A stretch of 37,750 bases of DNA. Origin: Psychrobacter sp. FME6. Its GTDB lineage: Bacteria > Pseudomonadota > Gammaproteobacteria > Pseudomonadales > Moraxellaceae. Both the position numbers and the translations under genes were made by a program. Location of the stretch: contig NZ_RRYW01000023.1 in the NCBI RefSeq assembly GCF_014861365.1, positions 1 to 37,750 of the forward strand. The letters run 5' to 3'. The notes under the pieces were generated by a model, which saw only the letters and a program-made list of their open reading frames with translations, did not search any database and was not told where the DNA came from. Shown here in pieces: positions 27,008 to 35,291 of the stretch. Numbering within the stretch: the first letter of the stretch is position 1; the number at the start of each line of letters is the position of its first letter.

Positions 27008-28284
27008 CCCTATTTTCTACTGCTGGCTTATTTATTGCTCTAAGCTTACTTCTGGCCTTAATACTTGCGGTTATCACTATCATGCCGTGGTTACGAGCAT
27101 CACGTTCGCAAGAAAAACCTGTCGATAATCAACTATTAGATATCAATATCGCTGTATTCCGTGAGCGTTTAGCAGAATTAAAGGTGGATAAAGACAGTGG
27201 CACTATCGATGACAGTCACTATCAAAACCAAAAACTTGAGCTTGAACGTCAATTGCTAGATGCTCAACGCGAAGTCACACCGATGGTCACGCCTGGTATT
27301 AAGAGTCGATTGATTATCATGGTTTGGGTGCCTGTTCTGGCGGCTATGGCCTATCTGATGATCGGTGACCGCACACCTGTGTTTGATCTTTGGACCGCTG
27401 AGGACAAAGTCAGTCAAGTTGCCGATGATTTATTAACAGGCAAGATTGATCAGCCGCCAGCCTGGGCGATTGAAGATGGTACGCAGCTAATCAGTGCGAT
27501 GCAGACCAACGTTTATCGTCATGCTGATGATCCCGATCGCTGGATGCGTCTGTCTGAGCTTTTCTTATCGTTAGAGGCCACCGATTCAGCATTAGAAGCC
27601 TTGTCACGCGCTTATCGTTTATCGCCTGACAACGAAGAAATTGCCACGACCTATGCGCAGATTAGTTTCTTTGCTAATAAAGGTCAGCTGGATACGACGA
27701 GTCGCCGTGTATTAAAAGACGTATTGGCCAAAAATCCAGAGCATGAAGGCGCGCAAATGCTCATGGCAATGGGTGAGGCACGTAGTAATAACTTTGAGCA
27801 AGCACAAGGCTGGATTAAGCGTTTGCGTGACAGTATTGCGGCTAAGCCTGGCGAACATACCCAAGCGCTGGCGAGTTTAGATGAATTAAGTGCCAATGTG
27901 ACCGCTCAGCAGCAACAAGCATCTGAAGGCGTTGAAGTGACCGTATCTATCAATTCTAGCCTACTGCCATTAATCGAAGCCGATGATGTATTATTTATAG
28001 CGATACGTGACGTGCAAGGTGGCCCACCGTTTGCTGCTAAGCGTTTACCGATTAGTGTCATTAAGCAAGGGAAGGCAACGATTAGCCTAAGTGACTTAGA
28101 TGCGATGATGCCTGAGCGTACGCTTGCCTCTGCTCGAGCTGATAAAGTTCAATTAGCGGTTATTGCTCGCGTCAGTCATAATGGCAATGCCAGTGCAGAG
28201 TCAGGTGACTTATCAGGCAATCCAGTAGTGATAAGCGCCGACCAAAATCAGGCCAATGTTGAGATTAATCAACAGGTTCCTTAA
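27004..28284 (+). CDS. ccmI: Cytochrome c maturation protein CcmI (TPR apocytochrome chaperone)
   Basis: CcmI holds apocytochrome c for haem ligation. It has 426 residues. Two membrane segments lie near the N-terminus (about 5-28 and 100-118), joined by a cytoplasmic loop with NIAVFRERLAELKVDKDSGTI, which is typical of the family. A periplasmic TPR region follows (about 165-300: PDRWMRLSELFLSLEATDSALEALSRAYRLSPD). A C-terminal beta-rich domain is also present (about 310-420: GVEVTVSINSSLLPLIEADDVLFIAIRDVQG). Its start overlaps ccmH as ATGA. It is the last gene of the operon. A possible weak terminator (CTCAAG/CTTGAG at 28387-28408 then Ts) lies about 100 bases on. Confidence 0.94.
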   Translation: MTLFSTAGLFIALSLLLALILAVITIMPWLRASRSQEKPVDNQLLDINIAVFRERLAELKVDKDSGTIDDSHYQNQKLELERQLLDAQREVTPMVTPGIKSRLIIMVWVPVLAAMAYLMIGDRTPVFDLWTAEDKVSQVADDLLTGKIDQPPAWAIEDGTQLISAMQTNVYRHADDPDRWMRLSELFLSLEATDSALEALSRAYRLSPDNEEIATTYAQISFFANKGQLDTTSRRVLKDVLAKNPEHEGAQMLMAMGEARSNNFEQAQGWIKRLRDSIAAKPGEHTQALASLDELSANVTAQQQQASEGVEVTVSINSSLLPLIEADDVLFIAIRDVQGGPPFAAKRLPISVIKQGKATISLSDLDAMMPERTLASARADKVQLAVIARVSHNGNASAESGDLSGNPVVISADQNQANVEINQQVP

Positions 28285-28403
28285 GGGATAAGTAGAAAAA
28301 TATAAGCGATTTATATATGCGTGCCATGGTATTTTCTACGGCACGCAACATGAACCATGAACAGATAAGTCATCGCAACTTGCCGACTCAAGGCTAAAAA
28401 TAC

Positions 28404-29158
<755 letters not shown>

Positions 29159-29192
29159 TCATTGATTTTTGACAATTGATGAAATGCTTGAG

Positions 29193-29219
29193 AACCCTGC
29201 CAATGAGCAGGGTTTTTTT
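29193..29219 (+). terminator. Rho-independent terminator of adk
   Basis: AACCCTGC (29193-29200), loop CAATGA, GCAGGGTT (29207-29214), then a continuous T-run to 29219. Confidence 0.93.
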
Positions 29220-29256
29220 AGGTCTAATGATAATAAAGTCGGTGAAAAGTAATACA

Positions 29257-29372
29257 GATATAATCAGTGAAAAGTAAAATCGATACATCACGTACTGCTG
29301 GTACAGTTTTTTCTAGCTTGCTGTGCCTACGCAGACAGAGGCTGCAAAAAATTTATCTATGGATTACTTAGA
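29257..29372. repeat. Palindromic dispersed repeat, copy B
   Basis: It shares with copy C, nearly base for base, the core GTACAGTTTTTTCTAGC, then TTGCTGTGCCTACGCAGAC, AGAGGCTGCAAAAAA (29301-29351) and the flank GATACATCACGTACTGC. Its right half is eroded. The terminal sequence (A)GTCGGTGAAAAGTAATA occurs once more just to the left (29238-29254), giving two ends in tandem. Confidence 0.75.
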
Positions 29373-29393
29373 ATCATACTGAAATATGCCTAT

Positions 29394-29425
29394 AAAAAAA
29401 CCGCTTACTATATGAGTAAACGGCT
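29394..29425 (-). terminator. Rho-independent terminator of secB
   Basis: On the minus strand GAAAGCCGTTTACTC and AGTAAGCGG arms form an imperfect stem with an ATAT loop, followed by seven Ts (A-run at 29394-29400). It lies about 40 bases past the secB stop. Confidence 0.8.
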
Positions 29426-29464
29426 TTCAAATATAAATAAGCTGATGCTTTAATACATTAAAGC

Positions 29465-29917
29465 TTACGCGTTACCTTGAGCATCAACTTGCGTTTGCTC
29501 TTGGCTTTGCGCATAGGCCTGGTCAAAGTTGACTGGCGCAAGTAGCAATTGTGGGAAGCTACCACGGGTGACGATGTCACTAATGACTTCACGAGCATAA
29601 GGGAACAAAACGTTAGGGCAGTAAGCGCCTAAAATTTGACCAATTTGATCTTCTGGAATATCTTTGAGTAAGAAAATACCCGCTTGATGGACTTCTGCGA
29701 TAAACGCTGCTTCATCAGCATTTTTGGCAGTGACGCTGACCGTCAATACCACTTGATAGTGGTCGTCATCCAGCTTTTCAGCATTACTAGATAGATTGAT
29801 ATCAAGCTCTGGATTCCATTCTTTGGTGAATACACCAGCACCTGGGACTTCGAGTGACATGTCTTTTACGTAGATGCGTTCTAGTGCCAATTGTGGTTGT
29901 GCTTGTTCTTCAGCCAT
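29465..29917 (-). CDS. secB: Protein-export chaperone SecB
   Basis: SecB is a cytosolic tetrameric chaperone that keeps preproteins unfolded and delivers them to SecA. The 150-residue length is standard. The family sequence is clear: [18 protein letters not shown] near the start, and [19 protein letters not shown] and [18 protein letters not shown] towards the end. GAGGAA precedes the start. It follows grxC (182 bases apart); the secB-grxC pairing is common in proteobacteria. It ends at its own terminator. Confidence 0.99.
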   Translation of the reverse strand: MAEEQAQPQLALERIYVKDMSLEVPGAGVFTKEWNPELDINLSSNAEKLDDDHYQVVLTVSVTAKNADEAAFIAEVHQAGIFLLKDIPEDQIGQILGAYCPNVLFPYAREVISDIVTRGSFPQLLLAPVNFDQAYAQSQEQTQVDAQGNA

Positions 29918-30099
29918 GGTAATTCCTCTAAAAGTTAATCAAATAATTGGGCAAGCGGTGATTGTAATATAAATCGAGACTGATTTTCGATATTTTATCT
30001 CGATGCTTTTATATCAATACTTTTATCACTATCTTTCTTTTATCTTCATCACTGTCTACCATTACATAGGTAAAGACAGACAGCAAAAAATCTAGCAAA

Positions 30100-30363
30100 T
30101 TAACCTGCTAATAGCTCGTCAAGTTTGCCTTGTTGGTTCATTTGGTTTAGCTCATCAAAACCACCGACAAAGGTCTCGCCAACAAAGATTTGCGGCACAG
30201 TGCGATAGTTATTGGTTTTTTGCATCAGTGCTTGGCGTTCTTCGCTGCTCATGTCATGCATGCCAATCTCTTCATAGTCTACGCCTTTGGTTTTTAGTAG
30301 TTGCTTGGCGTTTGAGCAGTATGGGCAGATAGGAGTGGTATAGACTTTAACAGATACAGTCAT
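30100..30363 (-). CDS. grxC: Glutaredoxin 3
   Basis: A small glutathione-dependent disulfide reductase. It has 87 residues. The dithiol active site CPYC lies at 13-16 (YTTPICPYCSNAKQLL). The TVPQIFVGETFVGGFDEL segment carries the cis-proline and glutathione-binding loop. AAGGA precedes the start. Its neighbour secB is the usual partner. A monothiol Fe-S glutaredoxin is ruled out by the CPYC motif and length. Confidence 0.97.
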   Translation of the reverse strand: MTVSVKVYTTPICPYCSNAKQLLKTKGVDYEEIGMHDMSSEERQALMQKTNNYRTVPQIFVGETFVGGFDELNQMNQQGKLDELLAG

Positions 30364-30558
30364 GATAAATCCTTATTTATAAGTTTATGAGGTAAGCGTT
30401 TTATTATAAACAATCATTTTATAATAATTCTTATAACCAGCCACCAAATAATAAATGAATAATATATTTGGTGAGGCTCATTATTTAAAGTGGGGATGAG
30501 CTTCGCAAATTCAAGCGGCTCAAACCGAAAAAACCTGACGGTATCATAAATGTCATAC

Positions 30559-30590
30559 AAAAAAAGACACCTTAGAAGAAGGTGCCTTTT
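30559..30590 (-). terminator. Terminator of the rhodanese-like gene
   Basis: AAAAGACACCTT (30562-30573) pairs, with one mismatch, with AAGGTGCCTTTT (30579-30590). An A-run at 30559-30565 gives the U-tract for leftward transcription; T-runs on the other side make it potentially bidirectional. Confidence 0.75.
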
Positions 30591-30591
30591 G

Positions 30592-30627
30592 TTTGCTAGG
30601 TTGTTTGCTAGGTTGTTTGCTAGGCTT
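30592..30627. repeat. Three tandem 12-bp repeats
   Basis: TTTGCTAGGTTG occurs twice exactly (30592-30603, 30604-30615) and a third time as TTTGCTAGGCTT (30616-30627). It is a short minisatellite immediately upstream (in transcription order) of the terminator hairpin and downstream of the rhodanese-like gene. Confidence 0.85.
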
Positions 30628-30684
30628 AATAAGCCACCAGTCAATATCAGCTTAAGACTATATTTAATGGTCTATACAGACTCA

Positions 30685-31140
30685 TTATTTATGCAAACTT
30701 GGCTTGGCTTTGCCTTTGCTTTTTGGTTTGGCATCTTTTAAGCCAACCAATGGCATACCCGCACCTTGCCAACCGCCAATGCCGCCTTCTAAACGATAGA
30801 CGTTATTTTTGCCGATCATTTGAATGGCAGCACCTGCTTGTACACCCATATCACAGATGATAATCACAGGATGCTCAATGGCGCGTATTTCTTCTAAGCG
30901 ATCTTTGAGGTTGGTAAAGGGTATGTTGCGGCTGCCTTGGATATAACCTGTTTCAAATTTCTTTTTGGCGCGAATATCGATAAGCTGCGCATTTTGCGAG
31001 TTAACCATCATACCAAGGGTATTAGGCGATATTTTTTTGCCGCTACGTTTGTTTTCAATCGCAAAAAACAGTACAGCAAGTACGGCTAATATACCAAATA
31101 AAAACGGGTGGTTGCCCACAAATTCCAGCGCACGATCCAA
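30685..31140 (-). CDS. Rhodanese-like domain membrane protein (YibN-like)
   Basis: An inner-membrane protein with one N-terminal membrane segment (about 12-28) and a cytosolic rhodanese domain (about 38-135: NAQLIDIRAKKKFETGYIQGSRNIPF). The active-loop cysteine is Cys96 in IIICDMGVQAG. A Lys/Pro-rich tail ends it. I start it at a TTG (31140-31138) because a full GGAGG stands 6 bases upstream and the resulting 151 residues match YibN (about 143). The frame stays open to 31233, but that part has no ribosome site. YibN lies with grxC-secB in E. coli, and here the same trio recurs in the same order. The exact sulfur-transfer role is unknown. Confidence 0.88.
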   Translation of the reverse strand: MDRALEFVGNHPFLFGILAVLAVLFFAIENKRSGKKISPNTLGMMVNSQNAQLIDIRAKKKFETGYIQGSRNIPFTNLKDRLEEIRAIEHPVIIICDMGVQAGAAIQMIGKNNVYRLEGGIGGWQGAGMPLVGLKDAKPKSKGKAKPSLHK

Positions 31141-31283
31141 ACCATACCTCCAAAAAATTAAGCGTTCGATTAAGCTGAGAAGACAGCCTAATGATATTGA
31201 ACAAGGCGCTATTATACCGATTAGCCCGACCATAGTAAACGTGCGATGGTCAACCTAGCGATTAACAATTAATAAGGCCGCGA

Positions 31284-32387
31284 TTAGTAAGGTTTGGTAT
31301 CCGCCTCTTCTCTTAGCGTCACCAAATTTTCAACACGGCGCTGTAATACTTTGCCATCAGCAACCGCTTGCCATAAGGCACAGCCTTTGCTGTTATGGGT
31401 ATGGCGACAATCGCGGAATTGGCAGTTACCAGACAATGGAGCAAGCTCGACAAAGCCTGAAATAATATCATCAGGGCTTAAGTGCCAAATACCATACTCG
31501 CGTATACCTGGCGTGTCGACGATGCCACCTTGGGTTAAATCATCAGGATTAAACGGCAATAAGCGGCTGGTAGTGGTGGTATGTTGACCAAGTTTTGAAT
31601 TATCAGAGATGATATTCACGCTTTGAGCCGATTCAGGTAGTAGCGCATTGATTAAGCTACTTTTACCGACGCCAGATTGACCAGCAAAAATAACCAGCTT
31701 TTTATCGATATAACGTTTTAATTCATCAAGGCCTTCTTGCTCATCGCTATCAGCGACGTTTTCAGGGCAATCGACCGAGGTCAAAATGCTCTCATAACCA
31801 AGCGCCGCATATTGTGCTAATAACTCATTGGTATCGACGCCCTTTTCTTCTGCCAGTAAATCGGCTTTATTAAGCACTAATAGCGGCTGTACGCCCGCAT
31901 GATGACAAACAACCAAGTAGCGATCGATCAAGGTTGGGGCAGCGACAGGCAGCGGGGCAAAAACAATGGCCAAAATATCGACATTGGCGGCGACAGGTTT
32001 GAGTTTATGATAGCGATCAGGACGCGAGACAAGAGAGGTACGTGGTTTGACTGACTCGATACGGCCAAATCCTGTATTAGAGTCCGCATTCCAGCGTACT
32101 TGGTCGCCCGCGGCTAGCATCGGCAGATTGGTACGTACATGACAACGCCAGATATCGCCTAACGCCAGCTCTTGCCAAAATGGCTCAGGATCATCGGGTG
32201 CAATTTCTGGTTGCACTGGTATCACCGCAGGCAAGCTGGTCACTTGGACTTCTAGTTGCTTGCCATAATGCGCCATGACCACGCCATCCATCAAACTATC
32301 ATCGATGCTGTCTTGACTGGCCAGTTGTTGTTTGTCGATGCGCCGAATCTGCTGTTTAGTCAGTTTACGTTGCCGGATTAATGCCAT
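31284..32387 (-). CDS. rsgA: Ribosome small subunit-dependent GTPase A
   Basis: RsgA is a late 30S assembly factor whose GTPase is stimulated by the small subunit. It is circularly permuted: after an OB-fold the order is NKAD (173-176, G4), GQSGVGKS (236-243, G1), DTPG (291-294, G3). The C-terminal zinc site uses Cys322, Cys327, His329 and Cys336 (CQFRDCRHTH). I start at 32387 (MALIRQRKLTKQQIRRI, 367 residues), matching the family. The longer frame from 32444 has no ribosome binding site. It is divergent from orn, a pairing known in many gammaproteobacteria. Confidence 0.96.
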   Translation of the reverse strand: MALIRQRKLTKQQIRRIDKQQLASQDSIDDSLMDGVVMAHYGKQLEVQVTSLPAVIPVQPEIAPDDPEPFWQELALGDIWRCHVRTNLPMLAAGDQVRWNADSNTGFGRIESVKPRTSLVSRPDRYHKLKPVAANVDILAIVFAPLPVAAPTLIDRYLVVCHHAGVQPLLVLNKADLLAEEKGVDTNELLAQYAALGYESILTSVDCPENVADSDEQEGLDELKRYIDKKLVIFAGQSGVGKSSLINALLPESAQSVNIISDNSKLGQHTTTTSRLLPFNPDDLTQGGIVDTPGIREYGIWHLSPDDIISGFVELAPLSGNCQFRDCRHTHNSKGCALWQAVADGKVLQRRVENLVTLREEADTKPY

Positions 32388-32620
32388 GGGTTTGTGACCT
32401 ATTAAAAAAATATTGCTAAGTGTAGCGTGAAAATTTGCTAACATACAGCTTAAAGCACCTACGCTAGACAGTGGTTTTGTAACGTTTTAGCGGTTATAAA
32501 TCAGTGGGCGCACAACGTAGATGCAAAATATTGTGATTTAAGCATCAATAATTATATCTGATGTGTTTCATTAAAATTGCTCCAAAGTTGCTTCAAACTT
32601 TATTGACCATAGGATACTTT

Positions 32621-33214
32621 ATGACTACCGGTGACCACCCCAACAAGATTAAAATCAAAAACCAAGGTAAAAAAGGGCTGGTATGGATTGACCTAGAAAT
32701 GACCGGACTCGATACCTTAAATGACGAGATTATCGAGATTGCCACTGTCGTTACCGATGAGGATTTGAATGTCCTTGCGGAAGGGCCTGTATTTGCTATC
32801 AAAGTATCTGATCGTAAACTAAACGGTATGGACGATTGGAATACCAAGCAACATGGCCAGTCAGGATTGGTGGACCGTGTGCGCCGTAGTACGGTGACAT
32901 TAGCAGAGGCTGAAGCTGAGACCATCAAGTTTCTGAATAAATGGGTTGACAGCGGTAAATCACCGATGTGCGGCAATTCGATCTGCCAAGACCGCCGCTT
33001 TATGGCGCGCCAAATGCCAGAGCTTGAGAGGTTCTTTCACTATCGTAACCTTGATGTGTCATCGATCAAAGAATTATGCTTCCGCTGGCGTCCTGATATT
33101 CTAAAGAATTTTGAAAAAGGTGGCAGTCACTTAGCTTTAGATGATATTCGCGACTCTATCCGTGAGCTAAAGCACTATCGCCAGCACTTTTTTAAATTGA
33201 TGCCACAGGATTAA
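32621..33214 (+). CDS. orn: Oligoribonuclease
   Basis: Orn is a 3'-to-5' exoribonuclease that degrades two-residue RNA, including pGpG, the end-product of cyclic-di-GMP breakdown. It has 197 residues from 32621, where AGGA lies 7 bases upstream. The frame continues upstream to 32561 without family sequence. DEDD-family residues: Asp24 and Glu26 in [11 protein letters not shown], the [12 protein letters not shown] segment, and [14 protein letters not shown] near the end. The N-terminal tail (about 18 residues, Lys/Asn-rich) is longer than in E. coli. It is divergent from rsgA and ends at a perfect bidirectional terminator. Confidence 0.97.
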   Translation: MTTGDHPNKIKIKNQGKKGLVWIDLEMTGLDTLNDEIIEIATVVTDEDLNVLAEGPVFAIKVSDRKLNGMDDWNTKQHGQSGLVDRVRRSTVTLAEAEAETIKFLNKWVDSGKSPMCGNSICQDRRFMARQMPELERFFHYRNLDVSSIKELCFRWRPDILKNFEKGGSHLALDDIRDSIRELKHYRQHFFKLMPQD

Positions 33215-33221
33215 TAGCCGA

Positions 33222-33265
33222 ATAAAATAAGGGTCTACTAAATGTTTAGTAGACCCTTATTTTAT
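33222..33265. terminator. Bidirectional terminator between orn and lpxH
   Basis: ATAAAATAAGGGTCTACTAA (from 33222) and its exact reverse complement ending at 33265 form a perfect inverted repeat of 21 bases per arm, with A/T runs on the outside. It lies just after orn. Confidence 0.92.
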
Positions 33266-33272
33266 GAAAGTT

Positions 33273-33320
33273 GTAGGGTGTGCCTCGCGCACTGACTTTG
33301 GTGCGCAGGGCGCACCCTAC
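33273..33320. repeat. GC-rich palindromic repeat at the lpxH 3' end
   Basis: GTAGGGTGTGCCTCGCGCAC (33273-33292) and GTGCGCAGGGCGCACCCTAC (33301-33320) are inverted arms, about 17 of 21 positions paired. Its GC content stands out against the AT-rich surroundings. The lpxH stop codon TAG (33319-33317) lies inside the right arm. Confidence 0.75.
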
Positions 33321-34171
33321 ACTGAATGTTTAAATTCGAACAATCCAAATTCAGCATTATTAGAGTGGCTGTCAATATTTGCATTTATATCTGTCGTAAT
33401 CGCACCAATCACCGCACTGACTTTTGGCTGGCGAGTGTCGCTATCTAATAGCCGCCAATCACCAAGGACATAGCGAGTTTTACCCTCATTACTTTGGTGG
33501 ATTTCAGGACGATGAGTATGACCATGTAGTAAGGCGTCAAAGTGATAAATAGCTTTGTTCACTGCCGCTTCATTAACATCCATGATATATGCTGCTTTAT
33601 TGGCATTGTTTTCCTGACTCTTTTGGCGCATGTTATCAGCGATAGCCAAGCGTTTCTCTAACGATTTATTGAGCAAGTACCATTGGATTAAGCGATGGCG
33701 CATAATTTTACGAAAAAACTGATATTTTTTATCATCAGTACAGAGTGCATCACCGTGTTCTAAACGATAGTTTTCTTGACCTACAGCTAAAGTATAAGGC
33801 TCATAAATAAGCTCACCACCGAATAAACTACAAAATGGCTGACCTAATAAAAAATCACGGTTGCCATGCATGATTAGTACCTCGCAACCTTCGACCCGCA
33901 GCTTTTTTAACTTAACGATCAGCGGTGTAAGCCAATGTGTTTGGCGCTCATCTTCTGATAACGATAAATAAACGTCATCACCCAGCCAGACCTCAAACCA
34001 ATCGCCTAAGATAAACAGACGTTTTAGCGCTGGCAGAGCAATGCAGTCATCAACTAATGCCAAAAAAGCCTGCACTAAGGCAGGCTCTTCAGGCGATAAA
34101 TGCAAATCGCTAATCAAAACTTGCCGCACTTCATGAGGACGGGTTGTGATTAAATGATTAAAACTTTGCAT
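33317..34171 (-). CDS. lpxH: UDP-2,3-diacylglucosamine diphosphatase LpxH
   Basis: LpxH hydrolyses UDP-2,3-diacylglucosamine to lipid X, the fourth step of lipid A synthesis, at the inner membrane's inner face. It is a metallophosphoesterase: ISDLHLS (Asp22, His24), FILGDWFEVWLGDD (Asp57), MHGNRDFLLG (Asn104-Arg105-Asp106), LEHGDALCTDD and LLHGHTHRP. The helical insert KYQFFRKIMRHRLIQWYLLN is family-specific. At 284 residues it is longer than E. coli LpxH (240). The excess is a C-terminal Asn/Ser-rich tail ending inside a palindromic repeat. GAGGA lies 9 bases before the start. It lies 77 bases after ppiB, the usual E. coli neighbour. Confidence 0.97.
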   Translation of the reverse strand: MQSFNHLITTRPHEVRQVLISDLHLSPEEPALVQAFLALVDDCIALPALKRLFILGDWFEVWLGDDVYLSLSEDERQTHWLTPLIVKLKKLRVEGCEVLIMHGNRDFLLGQPFCSLFGGELIYEPYTLAVGQENYRLEHGDALCTDDKKYQFFRKIMRHRLIQWYLLNKSLEKRLAIADNMRQKSQENNANKAAYIMDVNEAAVNKAIYHFDALLHGHTHRPEIHQSNEGKTRYVLGDWRLLDSDTRQPKVSAVIGAITTDINANIDSHSNNAEFGLFEFKHSV

Positions 34172-34248
34172 TTATCTTTATCCTCATAAATCATAAGTAA
34201 CGATTTATAATCAGAATTTACCGAATAGTTGTTATTCAGAATTAACGA

Positions 34249-34764
34249 TTATTCAGAAATAATAGTCGCTGAATTAATAGTTACTGGCTCTGTTGGTACG
34301 TCTGCATGCATGCCGAAACGACCAGTAGGTACGCCGCGCATTTTTTCAATCACGTCCATACCGCTTGTGACTTTACCAAATACGGTATAGCCCCAGCCTT
34401 GCATGTTTTTGCCAGAGTGGTTTAAGAAATCGTTGTCTTTTACGTTAACAAAAAACTGGCTGGTTGCTGAATGTGGGTCTTGGGTACGCGCCATCGCGAG
34501 GGTACCTTTGTCATTCTTTAAACCATTGTCAGCTTCGTTTTCGATAGGCTTGTTGGTGGCTTTTTCATTCATCTCAGCGTCCATTCCGCCGCCTTGAATC
34601 ATAAAGCCGTCAATGATGCGGTGGAAAATCGTGCCATCATAATGACCAGATTTTACGTAGTTTAAAAAGTTCTCTACCGTTTTTGGGGCTTTTTCTTCGT
34701 TGAGTTCGATAACGATCGCACCCATACTGGTGTCAAGCTCTACTACTGGTGGCATGTCTACCAT
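34249..34764 (-). CDS. ppiB: Peptidyl-prolyl cis-trans isomerase B (cyclophilin)
   Basis: A cytosolic cyclophilin that speeds prolyl isomerisation in folding proteins. From the ATG at 34764 it has 171 residues, with AAGGAA about 7 bases upstream and no signal peptide. The longer frame from 34875 has no ribosome site. The family motifs are clear: [33 protein letters not shown] (catalytic Arg in FHRI), [21 protein letters not shown] and [19 protein letters not shown] possible operon with downstream lpxH is suggested by the 77-base gap. Confidence 0.96.
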   Translation of the reverse strand: MVDMPPVVELDTSMGAIVIELNEEKAPKTVENFLNYVKSGHYDGTIFHRIIDGFMIQGGGMDAEMNEKATNKPIENEADNGLKNDKGTLAMARTQDPHSATSQFFVNVKDNDFLNHSGKNMQGWGYTVFGKVTSGMDVIEKMRGVPTGRFGMHADVPTEPVTINSATIISE

Positions 34765-34957
34765 GAGATATTCCTTTTTGATTGCAGCGCCTAAAATGAC
34801 GCTGTTAAGTGGTGGGTAAAAAGTTGGTAAATAAAAAGTTATGGCTAGTCTAACGGCTTTTTTATCCTGTGTCATGTATCAGGCTGTTAATGCCTTTGCA
34901 AAAGCTGATAGAATAACGCAACTTTACCCATTTTTGATTACTTTTAAACATACCGTC

Positions 34958-35132
34958 TTAGGTCATGTCCTCAATCTGAACAAAATCAACTAAATGGGCT
35001 AAAAATGGCTAAATCTTGCCAAACTGCGTTAAATAGCTGGCTAATATCTTGATATTATCTGTACTATTTTCCTTGTTTGACTGCAATTTATCTCATTTTT
35101 ATCACCATTTTCAAAATGAGGACACGCCCTAA
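34958..35132. mobile_element. MITE-like element with 22-bp terminal inverted repeats
   Basis: The left end TTAGGTCATGTCCTCAAT (from 34958) and the reverse complement of the right end, TTAGGGCGTGTCCTCATT (from 35132), match at 18 of 22 positions. The 175-bp AT-rich interior has no coding frame. This is the form of a non-autonomous derivative of an insertion sequence; the parent family cannot be named with certainty. Confidence 0.65.
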
Positions 35133-35153
35133 TAATTTGATTTTTATACTCTG

Positions 35154-35182
35154 TTGTTTTCATGATTGAGATTTTTTATAAG
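35154..35182 (+). promoter_or_regulatory. Candidate glnS promoter
   Basis: TTGTTT (35154-35159), 17 bases, TATAAG (35177-35182), about 110 bases before glnS and 20 bases after the MITE-like element's end. A TAAGCCA/TGGCTTA inverted repeat (35179-35185, 35198-35204) begins at the -10 box and is followed by a T-rich run. Confidence 0.45.
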
Positions 35183-35291
35183 CCAGTGTTGTTTTAATGG
35201 CTTAGTTTTATTTCATAGATTAGTTTGAATTTTCCATGAGGCGTGATGGCACGTCGCATGAATTGACCATTTGCGTTAGGAGCAATACCCG

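Larger units (their letters stand above)
30364..30684. other. Intergenic region grxC / rhodanese gene
   Basis: It contains a hairpin terminator (30559-30590) and, directly beside it, a 12-base tandem repeat (30592-30627). The remainder is AT-rich with the grxC upstream region. The open frame through the repeats is an artefact of the repeat. Confidence 0.5.
34765..35291. other. Divergent intergenic region ppiB / glnS
   Basis: It holds the ppiB upstream region, a 175-bp MITE-like element (34958-35132), a candidate glnS promoter (35154-35182) and a leader inverted repeat (35179-35204). No gene is seen. Confidence 0.6.

Noticed and set aside
30592..30627. Possible CRISPR-like array
   Set aside because: The repeats are contiguous 12-mers without spacers, and no cas genes are present.
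30414..30644. Leftward frame with LANNLANNLANK repeats
   Set aside because: It is produced by the 12-bp tandem repeat and runs through the terminator hairpin, so it is not a gene.
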